A stretch of DNA of 64,000 nucleotides, from assembly GCA_041660385.1 (NCBI GenBank), contig JBAZWJ010000029.1, forward strand, positions 1 through 64,000, read 5' to 3'. Each line of letters opens with the position of its first letter. Positions within the stretch are counted from its first letter, which is position 1. The notes under the pieces are model-generated. The model worked only from the letters and a program-made list of their open reading frames with translations, searched no databases and was not told the DNA's origin. This document shows positions 35,129 through 44,841 of the stretch, piece after piece. The stretch comes from DYJE01 sp041660385. GTDB taxonomy: Bacteria > Desulfobacterota > Desulfobacteria > Desulfobacterales > Desulfolunaceae. A program made the translations under genes and the position numbers.

Positions 35129-36529
35129 CTACCGTTTCATGTCGATGGTTTCCGACAGCATGGCATCCAAGGTGGTGATGATTTTTGAATTAGCCTGGTA
35201 AGCCCTTTGAATCGTGATCATATTGACGAATTCTGTGGCGATATCCACATTGGACTGTTCATAAGAATTAGGGGAAATACTCCCAAGTCCACTGGTGCCG
35301 GGGACATTGGTGATAGCTGTGCCGCTGTCCCGGGTTTCCCTGAAAAGATTGCCGCCCACGCTGTATAAACCTTGTGGACTTAGGAAATCCGCTAAGGCCA
35401 GTTGGTACAGGGGGATAATCTCTCCGTTTGAATAAACACCGGTGATTACGCCATCTGAATCCACGTCGATATCCTGAAGATCCCCCGAACCGTAACCATC
35501 TGCTGTCTGGTAAGTTGTGGTGGATGCTTTGGCGTACTGGGTGGAAGACAGGGAGCTGTTGTCCCAGACCGTTCCGTCAAACCGGGTTCCCAAGTCCAGT
35601 TCGATGCTCATGTCAGTGGTGGCACCACCAAGAAAGTTGGCGCTGAATTCGTAATAGCCATTTGTGTCCACTGTGCCTGCTGTCCATGCACCTGTTGCAG
35701 GGTCTACCGAATTCATGGTGAGATCGAGGATGCTTCCCGAACTTTCTGAGAATTCTATGGTGCCGCTGGCCAGAAGCCCCTGATAAGTCGTAGTTGCAAA
35801 ACCGGCTCTGTTGTCTTCGGATGGGCTGCATGTCACGATGTATTCCCATGTTGAGTCGGCTGTATCGCTTTTGTCGTAATACACCGTGATGTCGTGCTGG
35901 CTTCCCAATGAATCGTAGACGGCAAGGGTGGTCTGGTACTCGTAACTTTCGGAGCTGATTACAGGATCATTGGTGGCATCCCAGGATGAGGCGAGGTCAG
36001 CTGTGTTGCTGGTGCTGTCCGCATCAAGGTTGGTGATTAGAGTGACGATTTCGCTTGCCTGAGGAGGCGAGGTAAAAGAACCCAGTATGATGTCGGTGAC
36101 CGAGCCTTGTGCCTCCCCATTTTCGTCGAGGCTCCAGCCTTGAACAATGTACCCGTCCGATGTGACGAGGTTTCCTTCTTTGTCAAATTCGAAGTTACCG
36201 GCCCGTGTGTAGTAGGTGGAGCCGCTGTCAGGGTCCACGACCTTGAAGAAACCGTCGCCTCCAATGGCAAGGTCTGTGGCGTTTCCCGTGTTTTCAAAAG
36301 ATCCTTGTGTGAAATCAAGGTCAACTGTGCTGATGGCCGAGCCCCGCCCTACCTGGGTTGAGCCAGACTGGGTGGAAATGGACTGGCTCAGCAGATCTTC
36401 AAAACAGTAATCGCTGCTTTTATAGCCGATGGTATTGGCGTTTGAGATGTTGTTGCCGATGATCTGCATGGTGTTACCTGTGGATGTGAGTCCACTGACG
36501 CCTGTATATAATCCGCTGGTGAGTGACAT
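35129..36529 (-). CDS. flgE: Flagellar hook protein
   Basis: The 466-residue protein would polymerise into the hook. It has the N-terminal SLTSGLYTGVSGLTSTGNTMQ and NNISNANTIGYK motifs, the FlgE-type DLAIGGDGFFKV block, and the C-terminal NVDIATEFVNMITIQRAYQANSKIITT shared by rod and hook proteins. Length is within the normal range. It starts 65 bases after the flgD stop, and the gap holds a small CATAATGG..CCATTATG hairpin. Confidence 0.92.
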   Translation of the reverse strand: MSLTSGLYTGVSGLTSTGNTMQIIGNNISNANTIGYKSSDYCFEDLLSQSISTQSGSTQVGRGSAISTVDLDFTQGSFENTGNATDLAIGGDGFFKVVDPDSGSTYYTRAGNFEFDKEGNLVTSDGYIVQGWSLDENGEAQGSVTDIILGSFTSPPQASEIVTLITNLDADSTSNTADLASSWDATNDPVISSESYEYQTTLAVYDSLGSQHDITVYYDKSDTADSTWEYIVTCSPSEDNRAGFATTTYQGLLASGTIEFSESSGSILDLTMNSVDPATGAWTAGTVDTNGYYEFSANFLGGATTDMSIELDLGTRFDGTVWDNSSLSSTQYAKASTTTYQTADGYGSGDLQDIDVDSDGVITGVYSNGEIIPLYQLALADFLSPQGLYSVGGNLFRETRDSGTAITNVPGTSGLGSISPNSYEQSNVDIATEFVNMITIQRAYQANSKIITTLDAMLSETIDMKR

Positions 36530-36594
36530 GGTTGTTTCCCCTTTGTTTCAAATGGTTATCATAATGGAGATTTTCCCCATTATGGGTTTATCGA

Positions 36595-37290
36595 TCACGA
36601 CGATTGATCTGTGATCTCGACGATGGAATCGAAGGAGATCGTTTTTCCATCGACAAGCAGGTATGGGCTTCCGTCCACATAGCTAATTCCTGTGACTTCT
36701 CCGTGTTCGGATGAGTCTACGGAAAAGCTGGATCCAGAACCATCTGTGGCAATTAGGTTATAGATATAAGTCCCGTCATCCACTGCTTGCCCTGAACTGT
36801 CGGTACCGTCCCATGTCACAGAATGGGTTCCTTGTTCTGTCTCACCCACGTCCACGCGGGTGATTTCATTGCCGTCACTGTCGTAAACAACCATCTCAAC
36901 CGATGCTGTTTCATCAAGAGAAAAGCTGACTTTTGTTACATCATCTCCATCCACCGTAAGAGTATTGGATGATGTGGTGATTTCTTTTCCGATGTAATCC
37001 AGCATGTTGATCTGGGTTAAATCTCCAATGCTCTCAGACATCCCTTCGAGAAGACTGTTCGATTCAATTTGCTGTTCAAGCATGGAAAAATCCGTGAGCT
37101 GGGATGTTAGGGCTTCGCTGTCCATAGGATTTAAAGGATCCTGATACTGCATCTGGGTCATCAGAATGGTGATGAACTCGTCTTTACTGATACTCGCCCC
37201 ATCATCTTCGGTTGTTTCGCTTGTGGCGCTTGTTGAAGACGTAAGACCATTGAGATAATCGCTGATTGAAACCGAGCCGACCGTTGACAT
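36595..37290 (-). CDS. flgD: Flagellar hook assembly scaffold protein
   Basis: FlgD caps the growing hook and is discarded afterwards. The 231-residue protein has the FlgD signature DEFITILMTQMQYQDPLNPMDSEALTSQLTDFSMLEQ and a C-terminal Ig-like FlgD domain (WDGTDSSGQAVDDGTYIYNLIA). It is the first gene of the hook operon flgD-flgE-flgK-flgL-fliD-small gene. AGGTG precedes the ATG. I could not identify a confident sigma-28 or sigma-54 promoter upstream. Confidence 0.92.
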   Translation of the reverse strand: MSTVGSVSISDYLNGLTSSTSATSETTEDDGASISKDEFITILMTQMQYQDPLNPMDSEALTSQLTDFSMLEQQIESNSLLEGMSESIGDLTQINMLDYIGKEITTSSNTLTVDGDDVTKVSFSLDETASVEMVVYDSDGNEITRVDVGETEQGTHSVTWDGTDSSGQAVDDGTYIYNLIATDGSGSSFSVDSSEHGEVTGISYVDGSPYLLVDGKTISFDSIVEITDQSS

Positions 37291-37455
37291 GACACACCTC
37301 CGCTTGATTCATAGGTTTCCTGGTTTGTTTTTGGAAGAGGGGGTGGGTGAACAGCTGTGGCGTGAGAAAAAATCCCTTTGGAAGAGGATAGTTATACCAT
37401 TCCCGCTCTTCGAAAAACAGATTGACAAAGCGGGGTCAAAACGACATAATTCAAA

Positions 37456-37986
37456 TGTCTGGGGCATACATCCGGACACCTTCATGCAGGCGGATTAGGG
37501 GGGCATCCCTGGTCCGCTTGTTCATTTTGATCCCTTGTTACCGATTTTTTTTATTGTGTCATATTTTTTTCCCTCGTTTGTCTTCGAATAGTTCTTCGGC
37601 CATTTTTTTCAATTGTGACTTCCAGTTTTTGATCTGATTCGGATGCAGCTGGTAATCGTAAGCGATTTCTTTAAGTGATTTGTCGCTGCTTAAGGCCTCG
37701 AAAACAACCTTGGCCTTGAACTGGCCACTGTATCGATTTCTTCTCTTTGAATCATCGACATATTCAGATAACATGGTGACTCCTTACTTAAATAACTTGA
37801 AACGGTCGCTCTTATTGCGATTGTCAAACTCAAGGATATACACCATGGGCATTCCGGTTCATTTGATTGAACCAGCAGAGGATTGAGGCGTTGTATCCCC
37901 GCTAAATAGCGTTGATGATAAATCATCTTTTCAAAGCGAGAACAAAACGTAAGGGGAAGGTGTCTGGGGCATACAGTCGGACACCT
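37456..37986. mobile_element. Remnant of an IS3-family element bounded by 25-bp repeats
   Basis: TGTCTGGGGCATACATCCGGACACC (two blocks, 37456-37480) and a copy at 37962-37986 with two mismatches bound about 530 bp that contain only an orfA-like fragment. The two copies are in the same orientation, not inverted. Each copy is itself an imperfect palindrome (GTGTC..GACAC). The size and missing orfB show that this is a deletion derivative, or two separate IS ends left by rearrangement. Confidence 0.6.
37559..37774 (-). pseudogene. IS3-family transposase orfA fragment
   Basis: The 71-residue frame encodes the helix-turn-helix part of an IS3/IS911 OrfA protein: RNRYSGQFKAKVVFEALSSDKSLKEIAYDYQLHPNQIKNWK. 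It lacks the following leucine-zipper region and any orfB integrase, so it cannot transpose. It lies inside the repeats at 37456-37986 and next to the start of the flagellar operon. Confidence 0.8.
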
Positions 37987-38684
37987 GAATCAGCATGTGG
38001 AAAAGGGGCATCTTTTCAGTCGGCTGATCGCTCTGATCTCAAGTTCATGTATTTAAACTCCTTATGACCATTATTTGAATCAAGTCTGGCTAAAGTATTT
38101 TGCAATGTACAGGCCAGAGACAGGTTTATGCAAATGGAAAAAAACATTTGAAACAGGAATAAGTTACCCTTTTTTAGATTCTAATCATTCAACTCTTATG
38201 TTTAGAACTCAAATTACACCCTGATGAATACACATAAATTCAAGCATTTTTCAATTCTATATAATGAAAAGCCGTCATTTTTTTTAATCGATTGATTTAT
38301 CTTTATTCAGCGCCCGTAAAGCGTAACGTATAAGATTCGTGTTTTTCCATTTTTTAATTCGAGAAAATGTATGGGGAATTGGATTCAAACAATAGAAGGA
38401 ATGATTTCGTGATGACCTGACCAGAAAAAAATTCCTGTGACTGGGCAAATATTTCCGGGTTGTATTTTTGCAGAATAATCATCGTGCGGAATTATTGACA
38501 GGGCGGATCTTTAATCCACCTATGAACACTGAATGCCAAAAGACATCTGACGGGAATTTTATAAGCCGTATCTGAGTGGTCAGTTGCAAAAAAATGGGAA
38601 TGGGCCAAACTTACTCTTCAAATCTCTTGCCAACAAGGGTAGAATCCCCGAACGTATTCAAATTCAAAGGATAGAGGTGCCCCT
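37987..38684. other. Gene-free AT-rich stretch
   Basis: About 700 bases between the IS3 remnant and the DUF748 gene. I see no credible coding frame, tRNA or strong hairpin. A TTGACA at 38495-38500 has no well-spaced -10 box. The control region of the DUF748 gene presumably lies here. Confidence 0.5.
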
Positions 38685-41612
38685 ATGCGTATATTCAAGC
38701 GGTTTGTCATTGTATTTGTCAGTCTTTTCGTTTTCACCGGCGTGGTGGGGTTTTTCATTTTCCCTTACATCCTGAAAGCCGTCATCATGTCCAAGGGTTC
38801 CGAAGCCTTGGAGAGGAAACTTACCATCGAAAAGATTGACATCAATCCTTACAAACTTACGGTGAAGGTCACCGGGTTTTCGCTTTTCGAACCTTCGGGC
38901 AAGGAAACCTTCGTGTCGTTCAAGGAATTGTTTGTCAACATCAACGGAAGTTATTCCCTGGCTAAACGGTCGCTGATACTTGAAGCCGTAAGCCTTGACG
39001 GGCTTTACGCTGGAATTACACGTCATCCGGACAACACCTACAATTTCACCGATCTGATCAAAGAGAAAAAGGAGCCCGATCCCAACGAAGAACCGTTTCA
39101 TTTTTCCGTGAGCAATATCAAACTTACCCACGGAAGTCTTGATTTCAGGGATGAGCCTGTGGGGGCGGAGCATAAGGTCCGGGATATCCTTTTGGCCGTT
39201 CCCTTTGTTTCCAATATTGATCACGATGTTCAGAGCTATGTGAAGCCTGCGTTTTCCGCAACGGTTAACGGCCATACTTTTGCCCTTGAAGGAAGGACCA
39301 AACCTTTTGACAATTCAAAAACCACCTCACTCGACATTTCCCTTGCCGATGTGGACATCCCGTCTTACATGAAATACGTTCCGGTTAAGCTGAACGGCGA
39401 GCTGGCCTCGGCAAAGCTGGATACCAAGATCCGCCTTGATTTTGTCATGGCAAAGGGTGAATCGCCGACCCTTAAACTTTCAGGCGATGTGACGTTGCGG
39501 GATACGGTTATAAAAGACAGCCGCAAAAATACCGTTCTTTCCGTTCCGTCCCTTGCTGTGGCCCTGGCCGAAAGCGAACCGCTTAAATCAGATATCCATT
39601 TTTCACGCATTGCGATGACAAAACCGGTTCTTGTGGTTGATCGGAACAAAAAAGGAGACTTGAACATCCTGGGCATTCTTCCTAAAGGCGGGAAGAAAAA
39701 AGTACCGGAGAAAAAAGAAGAGAAAGCGCCGGAAAAAGCAAACAACCCGCTTAAGCTTAAAATCGACGAATGCGTTCTCGACGCCGCTGATATTGCATAC
39801 CGTGACGCGGTTCCCTCGGATCGAGTGAAAATAAGGGTTTCACCCTTGACCATCAAAGTCACGAATTTTTCAAATCAGAAGAATGAAAAGGCAACCATAG
39901 ACGTGGCTTTCAACCTGGACAAGAAGAAAGGCGCCCTGTCGGTGACCGGCCCTGTTGGGATTGACCCTCTTCAGGCGGATCTTTCCCTTGATCTGAAAAA
40001 CTTGGCCATCAGGACATTTCAACCTTATTTCACCGATCAGATTAAAATCGACGTGACCAAAGGAACCATTGGAACCAAAGGACGTTTAAACCTCGTTATG
40101 GACAAAGCAGGAAAACCGAAGGTGACCTACGAAGGGGAAATCGGTGTATCACGTCTGGCCACCATCGACAAAGCAAGGGCTAATGATTTCATCAAATGGC
40201 GCCAACTGAACTTTGACCGGATCAAAACGGGATTCAATCCCTTTTTCCTCGATATCAAGGGAATTTCCCTCACCGATTATTACGCCAAGCTGGTGGTGAA
40301 CAATGATGGAAGCATGAACATTTCCGATATATTCGGTGATTCGAAAGGTGGAAAAAAGAAAGCGGCAAAACAGGAAAAAACCAAAACAGCAACAGCAAAA
40401 AAGAAATCGTCTGATCCCCTCAAGGATATTCGTATAGGAAAGGTCAGCTTCCAGGGTGGGTCGGTGGATTTTGCTGATAACAAAATACAACCCAATTACT
40501 CGGTTAACATCAAAAAGCTTACCGGCAGTGTCACCGGTCTTTCCTCTGAACAGATCTCACGGGCCAAAGTGGATTTAAGGGGAAATTTCGGTTATGGTTC
40601 GCCTGTTTTCATCGCGGGCCGGATCAACCCTCTTGCAACAGATCTTTTTCTGGACATTATGGTCAAGTTCAAGGATATCGAATTAAGCCCGACCACACCC
40701 TATACCAGTACCTTTCTCGGCTATCCCGTTTCCAAGGGCAAGCTCGACCTGAACGTCAGCTATCTTATTGATAAGGGGAATCTCAAAGCAGAAAACAAGA
40801 TATCGTTCAACCAGTTGACTTTTGGGGACAAAGTGGAAAGCGAGCAGGCCATCAAGGCCCCAGTGAAGCTGGCCGTAGCGCTCCTGACCGACCGGAACGG
40901 CCAGATCAATCTGGATGTCCCCCTTTCCGGTAGCCTTAAAGATCCGAAATTCAAAGTCTGGCCCGTGGTTTGGCAGGTTTTTAAAAATCTGATCATGAAG
41001 GCTGTCATGTCTCCTTTCTCCCTCCTTGCCTCTCTGGGTGCAGATGAGGAAACCTCGTTCGTGGAGTTTGATTACGGCAGCTCCGCTGTTAACGAAGCGT
41101 CGATGAAGAAAGTCGAAATCATGACCAAGGCCCTTTACGACAGGCCCAACCTCAACATGGACATTGAGCCTTACGTGGATCTTGAAAAAGACAAAGAAAG
41201 CCTGAAAGAAGTCGAGATGACGAACCGGGTCAAGGCCCAGAAACTCAAGGCATCTCTCGCCAAAGGCGGCCCGGCCATTTCTCTGGATCAGGTGACGGTT
41301 GGTGACGAGGAGTACCTGGCTTACCTCACCCTGGCCTACCATGCGGAGCCCTTCCCCAAACCCAGAACGGAAGGTGGCAAAGTGAAACCCCTTGTCCGTG
41401 AAGAAATGGAAAAACTGATGCTGTCCAGTATCGACATCGGCGAAAGCGAGTTGAGGCTGCTTGCATCAAAACGCGCAGAAACCGTTAAAGAACTGTTGTT
41501 AAAATCGGGTCAGGTGGACGGAGGCCGGATCTTTCTGGTGGAGCCCAAAACCCTGAACCCGGAAAAGAATGAAAAATTCAAGGACAGTCGGGTGAATTTT
41601 GTTTTGAAATAA
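38685..41612 (+). CDS. DUF748 / AsmA-like envelope protein
   Basis: The 975-residue protein starts with one membrane helix (about residues 6-30, VIVFVSLFVFTGVVGFFIFPYILKAV, shown here as its boundary residues) and then a long periplasmic part. It has repeated beta-rich DUF748 blocks such as LDFRDEPVGAEHKVRDI, VDFADNKIQPNYSVNIKKLTG and the conserved KGKLDLNVSYLIDKGNLKAENKI. Two lysine-rich linkers (near 340 and 565) separate the blocks. The C-terminal end resembles the tail of other DUF748 proteins. Relatives of the AsmA/YhdP group are thought to bridge the periplasm for lipid transport, but for this member the role is unknown. It is transcribed alone. Confidence 0.8.
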   Translation: MRIFKRFVIVFVSLFVFTGVVGFFIFPYILKAVIMSKGSEALERKLTIEKIDINPYKLTVKVTGFSLFEPSGKETFVSFKELFVNINGSYSLAKRSLILEAVSLDGLYAGITRHPDNTYNFTDLIKEKKEPDPNEEPFHFSVSNIKLTHGSLDFRDEPVGAEHKVRDILLAVPFVSNIDHDVQSYVKPAFSATVNGHTFALEGRTKPFDNSKTTSLDISLADVDIPSYMKYVPVKLNGELASAKLDTKIRLDFVMAKGESPTLKLSGDVTLRDTVIKDSRKNTVLSVPSLAVALAESEPLKSDIHFSRIAMTKPVLVVDRNKKGDLNILGILPKGGKKKVPEKKEEKAPEKANNPLKLKIDECVLDAADIAYRDAVPSDRVKIRVSPLTIKVTNFSNQKNEKATIDVAFNLDKKKGALSVTGPVGIDPLQADLSLDLKNLAIRTFQPYFTDQIKIDVTKGTIGTKGRLNLVMDKAGKPKVTYEGEIGVSRLATIDKARANDFIKWRQLNFDRIKTGFNPFFLDIKGISLTDYYAKLVVNNDGSMNISDIFGDSKGGKKKAAKQEKTKTATAKKKSSDPLKDIRIGKVSFQGGSVDFADNKIQPNYSVNIKKLTGSVTGLSSEQISRAKVDLRGNFGYGSPVFIAGRINPLATDLFLDIMVKFKDIELSPTTPYTSTFLGYPVSKGKLDLNVSYLIDKGNLKAENKISFNQLTFGDKVESEQAIKAPVKLAVALLTDRNGQINLDVPLSGSLKDPKFKVWPVVWQVFKNLIMKAVMSPFSLLASLGADEETSFVEFDYGSSAVNEASMKKVEIMTKALYDRPNLNMDIEPYVDLEKDKESLKEVEMTNRVKAQKLKASLAKGGPAISLDQVTVGDEEYLAYLTLAYHAEPFPKPRTEGGKVKPLVREEMEKLMLSSIDIGESELRLLASKRAETVKELLLKSGQVDGGRIFLVEPKTLNPEKNEKFKDSRVNFVLK

Positions 41613-41627
41613 TGAAACCTTATTCTT

Positions 41628-41655
41628 GTAGGGGCGGGTTCCAAACCCGTCCCAC
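41628..41655 (+). repeat. GTAGGGGCGGGTTCCAAACCCG element, left of the CopG gene
   Basis: An imperfect palindrome with CGGGTT and AACCCG arms. Copies in either orientation lie at 41939-41962, 44118-44141, 61643-61667 and 61699-61727. This copy and the one at 41939 flank a single small gene in opposite orientations. Confidence 0.8.
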
Positions 41656-41683
41656 TTGTCATCATACTAAGAGGAGGTGACTC

Positions 41684-41905
41684 ATGGATACTGTCAGAGT
41701 GACCATAACCATTGCCAAAGATCTTGTTACGACTATTGATCAGCTCAGCAGACAGGCCCAACTTTCCCGCAGCAAATACATTACAAATGTGCTTCGTGAA
41801 AAAATTTCTCAGGAAAATGAAATAATGATCAAGGGAAAATATAATCAGGTTTTTTCTGATGATAGAATACGGAAAGAGCAGCTTGACATGTTAAAATGGT
41901 TTTAA
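41684..41905 (+). CDS. CopG/ribbon-helix-helix family protein
   Basis: The 73-residue protein begins with a ribbon-helix-helix domain: strand VRVTITIAKDLV, helix TTIDQLSRQAQ, turn LSRSK and helix YITNVLREKI. These proteins bind DNA as dimers and often act as antitoxins. AGGAGGTG gives a strong ribosome binding site. No toxin gene follows; the C-terminal 30 residues may be a degraded or unpartnered toxin-binding tail. It sits between two inverted copies of the same dispersed repeat, which suggests that it was inserted or exchanged as a cassette. Confidence 0.8.
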   Translation: MDTVRVTITIAKDLVTTIDQLSRQAQLSRSKYITNVLREKISQENEIMIKGKYNQVFSDDRIRKEQLDMLKWF

Positions 41906-41938
41906 TCCCGATTAGCATTCATCATGGCACAATCATCA

Positions 41939-41962
41939 GGCGGGTTTGGAACCCGCCTCTAC
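41939..41962 (-). repeat. GTAGGGGCGGGTTCCAAACCCG element, right of the CopG gene
   Basis: GGCGGGTTTGGAACCCGCCTCTAC in two blocks is the reverse orientation of the element at 41628-41655. It could also act as a terminator for both the CopG gene and the convergent phosphatase-like gene. Confidence 0.8.
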
Positions 41963-41975
41963 AGGCCGAACCAGT

Positions 41976-43706
41976 TTATATCAACTCCCCGGAACGATCA
42001 GCAGCCATTCGCTGATCGTTCGATATGTCGATCAGCTCAGAGCCCATTCCCAGCAGACCTTTCAGCGTCAAAGCGATATCGGATATCCGGCAAGGTGTGT
42101 TTACGACTTTTCCATGGGCAATGCCTGGGCCTTTATAAGCCAGGACGATCTTTCTGGAATCAAGTGAGCCGTGGCCGCCTAGAAAACCCACAAGAGGCGG
42201 AAGTGTTGAAGGAAGGGTGACGCCAAGGTTTGCGGCCAGTCCTCCGGTGATGGGAAGCTGCCAGCCGTTTTTCATGAACAGCATGACATCGGGCCAAAGG
42301 CCTTTGGCTCGGTTATCTGCTGAATGATGAAACAGTTCATAGGGCAGGATGCCTTTTTCGGGTATTCCGCAAATCATGTCTTCCCGTGTCATCACATACC
42401 AGGGCGATGTGGTTCCCAGGGCTGAGCCGTCCGGAAAATAGTCTTTCAATGTGTAATCCTTCAGAATTGCTTTGGCTTCTGTGGCCCTTTTGACACGGTC
42501 GTTTCCGTTGAAATACAATCCGCCATAACTTGAGGCTGTGTAAGGGAAATAGCTGTAACCGTCTTTTTCAGCCTCGGACAGGAACCGGTACCTTTTTAAA
42601 ACAGCCGTGGGATCCGTTTCGATAAACGGCCCGACATTGGCGCGCAGGGTATCTCTGTGGGTCACATGACCATGATCACTGTACAGAACGATCACAGCGT
42701 CCCTGTATTCGGGAATGGCGTACAGCGCATTCATGAATTTGCCCACTTGAACATCCACATCCCGGATGCCGTCGAGCACCGCTTCTCTTATCACCCAGGC
42801 GTTGATGCTGGAGGTGCCCGAAAGAATCAGCCTGTTGAAATCTTCAGGGTAAGCCGTGCCAAGGCCATGCTGCAAATCATCCATTTGGGCCAGAAGTAAA
42901 ACCGTGAGATCCGGTTTTGCCGCTTTGATAACCCGTAGCGTATTTTCAACCATCCAACTGTCGCTGGGGAAGTTTTCAGGATTCCGACCATAGAAAAAGT
43001 CGCAGAAGATTTTCTGATAGGGTGACGTGTAATCGTAAAGCCTGTTTTTATCCGAGGGTGGGTCATAAAAGCTGTAGCGTTCCGGGGCGCTGAATCCCAT
43101 GGGGAAGACGCTGCCGGGCATGTCAAGAGAAACGGTGCTGCCTCCAAGCACCATGTCCACACCGGAACCCTCTGTGTCAAACATCCGGCCTACCCATTCT
43201 TTGCCTGCTGCGTAAAGGGTTCTGGAGCTGATGCCGTACTCCCGCTTCCATGCGGAGAAGAGTGTATCGATGGGCCGTGACTGGCCCCAGGAATACAGAT
43301 CAGGTGGGTCCATCGCTCCCATTTTCCCATTGTCACCCCATTTGACGGGCTGGGCAGAAACGCCGAAAATACCCGTCTGTAAGGAGCAAGTTCCGGCAAG
43401 GGCGTTCAGGTGATTCATGTCCGTTGCCGAGGGGAGATGGCATCTTGCATTGGCGAAACGGACTCCTGAATCCACAATGGCCCGGACATTGGGCATGAGA
43501 TAGTCGCCTCCATGCCCCCCGGCTTCCCCCTGTTTGTTCAAGAAGAGATAGCGGGGATCAAGGGCATCAATGGAGATAATGACCACTTTGGGAGCATGTG
43601 AACCCGCCGTCGCTTTTTTTGAATGGATCAACGAAAAGGGGATTGAAAGCGAAAAGCCTGCGGTGACAGATGATTTGAGAAAATCTCTTCGGCTAATTTT
43701 TTTCAT
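41976..43706 (-). CDS. Tat-exported alkaline-phosphatase-superfamily protein (sulfatase/phosphodiesterase-like)
   Basis: The 576-residue product starts with a twin-arginine signal (KKISRRDFLKSSVTAGFSLSIPF), so it is folded before export to the periplasm. The mature part opens with VVIISIDALDPRYLF, where the Asp is the first metal ligand of the alkaline phosphatase superfamily, and continues with VLYSDHGHVTHRD (further D-H metal ligands) and GFLGGHGSLDSRKIVLAYKGPG. These fit type I phosphodiesterase or sulfatase-like hydrolases. I see no formylglycine C-x-P-S-R motif, so an ordinary sulfatase is unlikely. The ATG at 43706 lies 10 bases from AGGAGG; one at 43712 lies too close to it. Confidence 0.78.
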   Translation of the reverse strand: MKKISRRDFLKSSVTAGFSLSIPFSLIHSKKATAGSHAPKVVIISIDALDPRYLFLNKQGEAGGHGGDYLMPNVRAIVDSGVRFANARCHLPSATDMNHLNALAGTCSLQTGIFGVSAQPVKWGDNGKMGAMDPPDLYSWGQSRPIDTLFSAWKREYGISSRTLYAAGKEWVGRMFDTEGSGVDMVLGGSTVSLDMPGSVFPMGFSAPERYSFYDPPSDKNRLYDYTSPYQKIFCDFFYGRNPENFPSDSWMVENTLRVIKAAKPDLTVLLLAQMDDLQHGLGTAYPEDFNRLILSGTSSINAWVIREAVLDGIRDVDVQVGKFMNALYAIPEYRDAVIVLYSDHGHVTHRDTLRANVGPFIETDPTAVLKRYRFLSEAEKDGYSYFPYTASSYGGLYFNGNDRVKRATEAKAILKDYTLKDYFPDGSALGTTSPWYVMTREDMICGIPEKGILPYELFHHSADNRAKGLWPDVMLFMKNGWQLPITGGLAANLGVTLPSTLPPLVGFLGGHGSLDSRKIVLAYKGPGIAHGKVVNTPCRISDIALTLKGLLGMGSELIDISNDQRMAADRSGELI

Positions 43707-43984
43707 GGTCATTGGACCTCCTGATGGTTTCAGAGAAACTATAAGTTTGACTTCGTCGTTATTCCCTGCGGAGTTTGGGAATAATAAACGGCCCATATTC
43801 AATCAAGATTTGATGTGTCCCATTTGTATTATTTAATGGCTTATTTGTAATCTTAGCGGCTGGTAAAAACAATGTTCATATAATAACGGCTTTGTCAACA
43901 GATAAAGAAGGTGCTTTTCGGGCAATTGAATTAGCTTCAAGTCGTTGTCAAATTATTCAAATTTGGTGCATCTTGACCTCTCCC

Positions 43985-44042
43985 TCTTTGGAGGCAAAGC
44001 CTCCGGTTAAGCATTCCAGGGAGAATCCCCGGAACGAGGGGA
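43985..44042. repeat. GGAGGC-family two-hairpin repeat with GGAACGAG end
   Basis: GGAGGCAAAGCCTCC (43990-44004) is followed by ATTCCAGGGAGAATCCCCGGAACGAG. The plan equals that at 846-895, and the end matches the partial copy at 63680-63704. It lies in the 466-bp gap upstream of the phosphatase-like gene; the rest of that gap holds no feature that I recognise except the next repeat. Confidence 0.7.
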
Positions 44043-44117
44043 TGTTGCACGAAAAGATATTCAATTGCCATAGGGAGTTTTAGAATCAGACAGGCGATTA
44101 TCAAGGAGCCGAACTTT

Positions 44118-44141
44118 GGGCGGGTTTGGAACCCGCCCCTA
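44118..44141 (-). repeat. GGGGCGGGTTCCAAACCCG-family element
   Basis: GGGCGGGTTTGGAACCCGCCCCTA is in the same orientation as the copy at 41939. It lies just beyond the stop of the next minus-strand gene and could serve as its terminator. Confidence 0.75.
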
Positions 44142-44172
44142 TCGGATAGCCAGGGATTAAAAAGGAGGGTTG

Positions 44173-44841
44173 TCAGTTTTTGTTCTGGGAATTCTGACCG
44201 GAAATTTTCCTCAGGCTGTACTCAAACAGACGCTTTTCAGCTGTCGTGAGGGCTTTGAAATTGATTTCATTCGGCTGGAGAGCGTAACCCTTTTCTGTTT
44301 TCACGATATAGCGGTTTACATCTACGCTGTTTTTCATTTCATCTATGGACGTCGCCAGTGCCGGTTCATTGAATCGGATTTTTTCAATGACCCATTGTCC
44401 GCCGCGTCTTTCAACGCTCATGAATCCTTCGATTCGGTCATTGGACTCAAACCGGGCCATCCATTCTTCAAACATGTTTTTCTTTTTATCCGTCATGGCG
44501 ATGCCGATTTTAACCCGGTCACTGGTGAGAAAGGGTATCCAGAAATGATCACGGGTGATCACAAGGGTATAATCCTCTTTTTCCAGAAGTTTGAATCTGG
44601 AAAGCATGGACAGTTCAAGAAAAAACAGCTGGTCCATGCACTCATCGGAACCGTTGGCCGGTAGGTCGAGAAGAGGGCATAGCTGGTTATAGTCGCCATT
44701 TTTCAGGTCGTCAAAAAAATTTGTGACCAGAAAATTAATGCGATGATTTTCCCCAAGAACCGAAACAAAGACGATCAGAGTGAAAAACGACAAGACCAGC
44801 ATGCCGATCACGCTTCTGATGAGGGCGTTGAGTTTATTCAT
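44173..44841 (-). CDS. Membrane-anchored protein of unknown function
   Basis: The 222-residue protein has one N-terminal hydrophobic segment (residues about 10-30, IGMLVLSFFTLIVFVSVLG) followed by a soluble domain with alternating helices and strands. The pattern NFFDDLKNGDYNQLCPLLD resembles the opening of lumazine-binding-like or NTF2-like accessory domains, but the match is weak. It would face the periplasm. AGGAGG precedes the start. It is transcribed alone on the minus strand. No function is assigned. Confidence 0.65.
   Translation of the reverse strand: MNKLNALIRSVIGMLVLSFFTLIVFVSVLGENHRINFLVTNFFDDLKNGDYNQLCPLLDLPANGSDECMDQLFFLELSMLSRFKLLEKEDYTLVITRDHFWIPFLTSDRVKIGIAMTDKKKNMFEEWMARFESNDRIEGFMSVERRGGQWVIEKIRFNEPALATSIDEMKNSVDVNRYIVKTEKGYALQPNEINFKALTTAEKRLFEYSLRKISGQNSQNKN

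Noticed and set aside
41976..43706. A classical sulfatase
   Set aside because: The formylglycine C-x-P-S-R motif is absent, so only the alkaline phosphatase superfamily can be supported.
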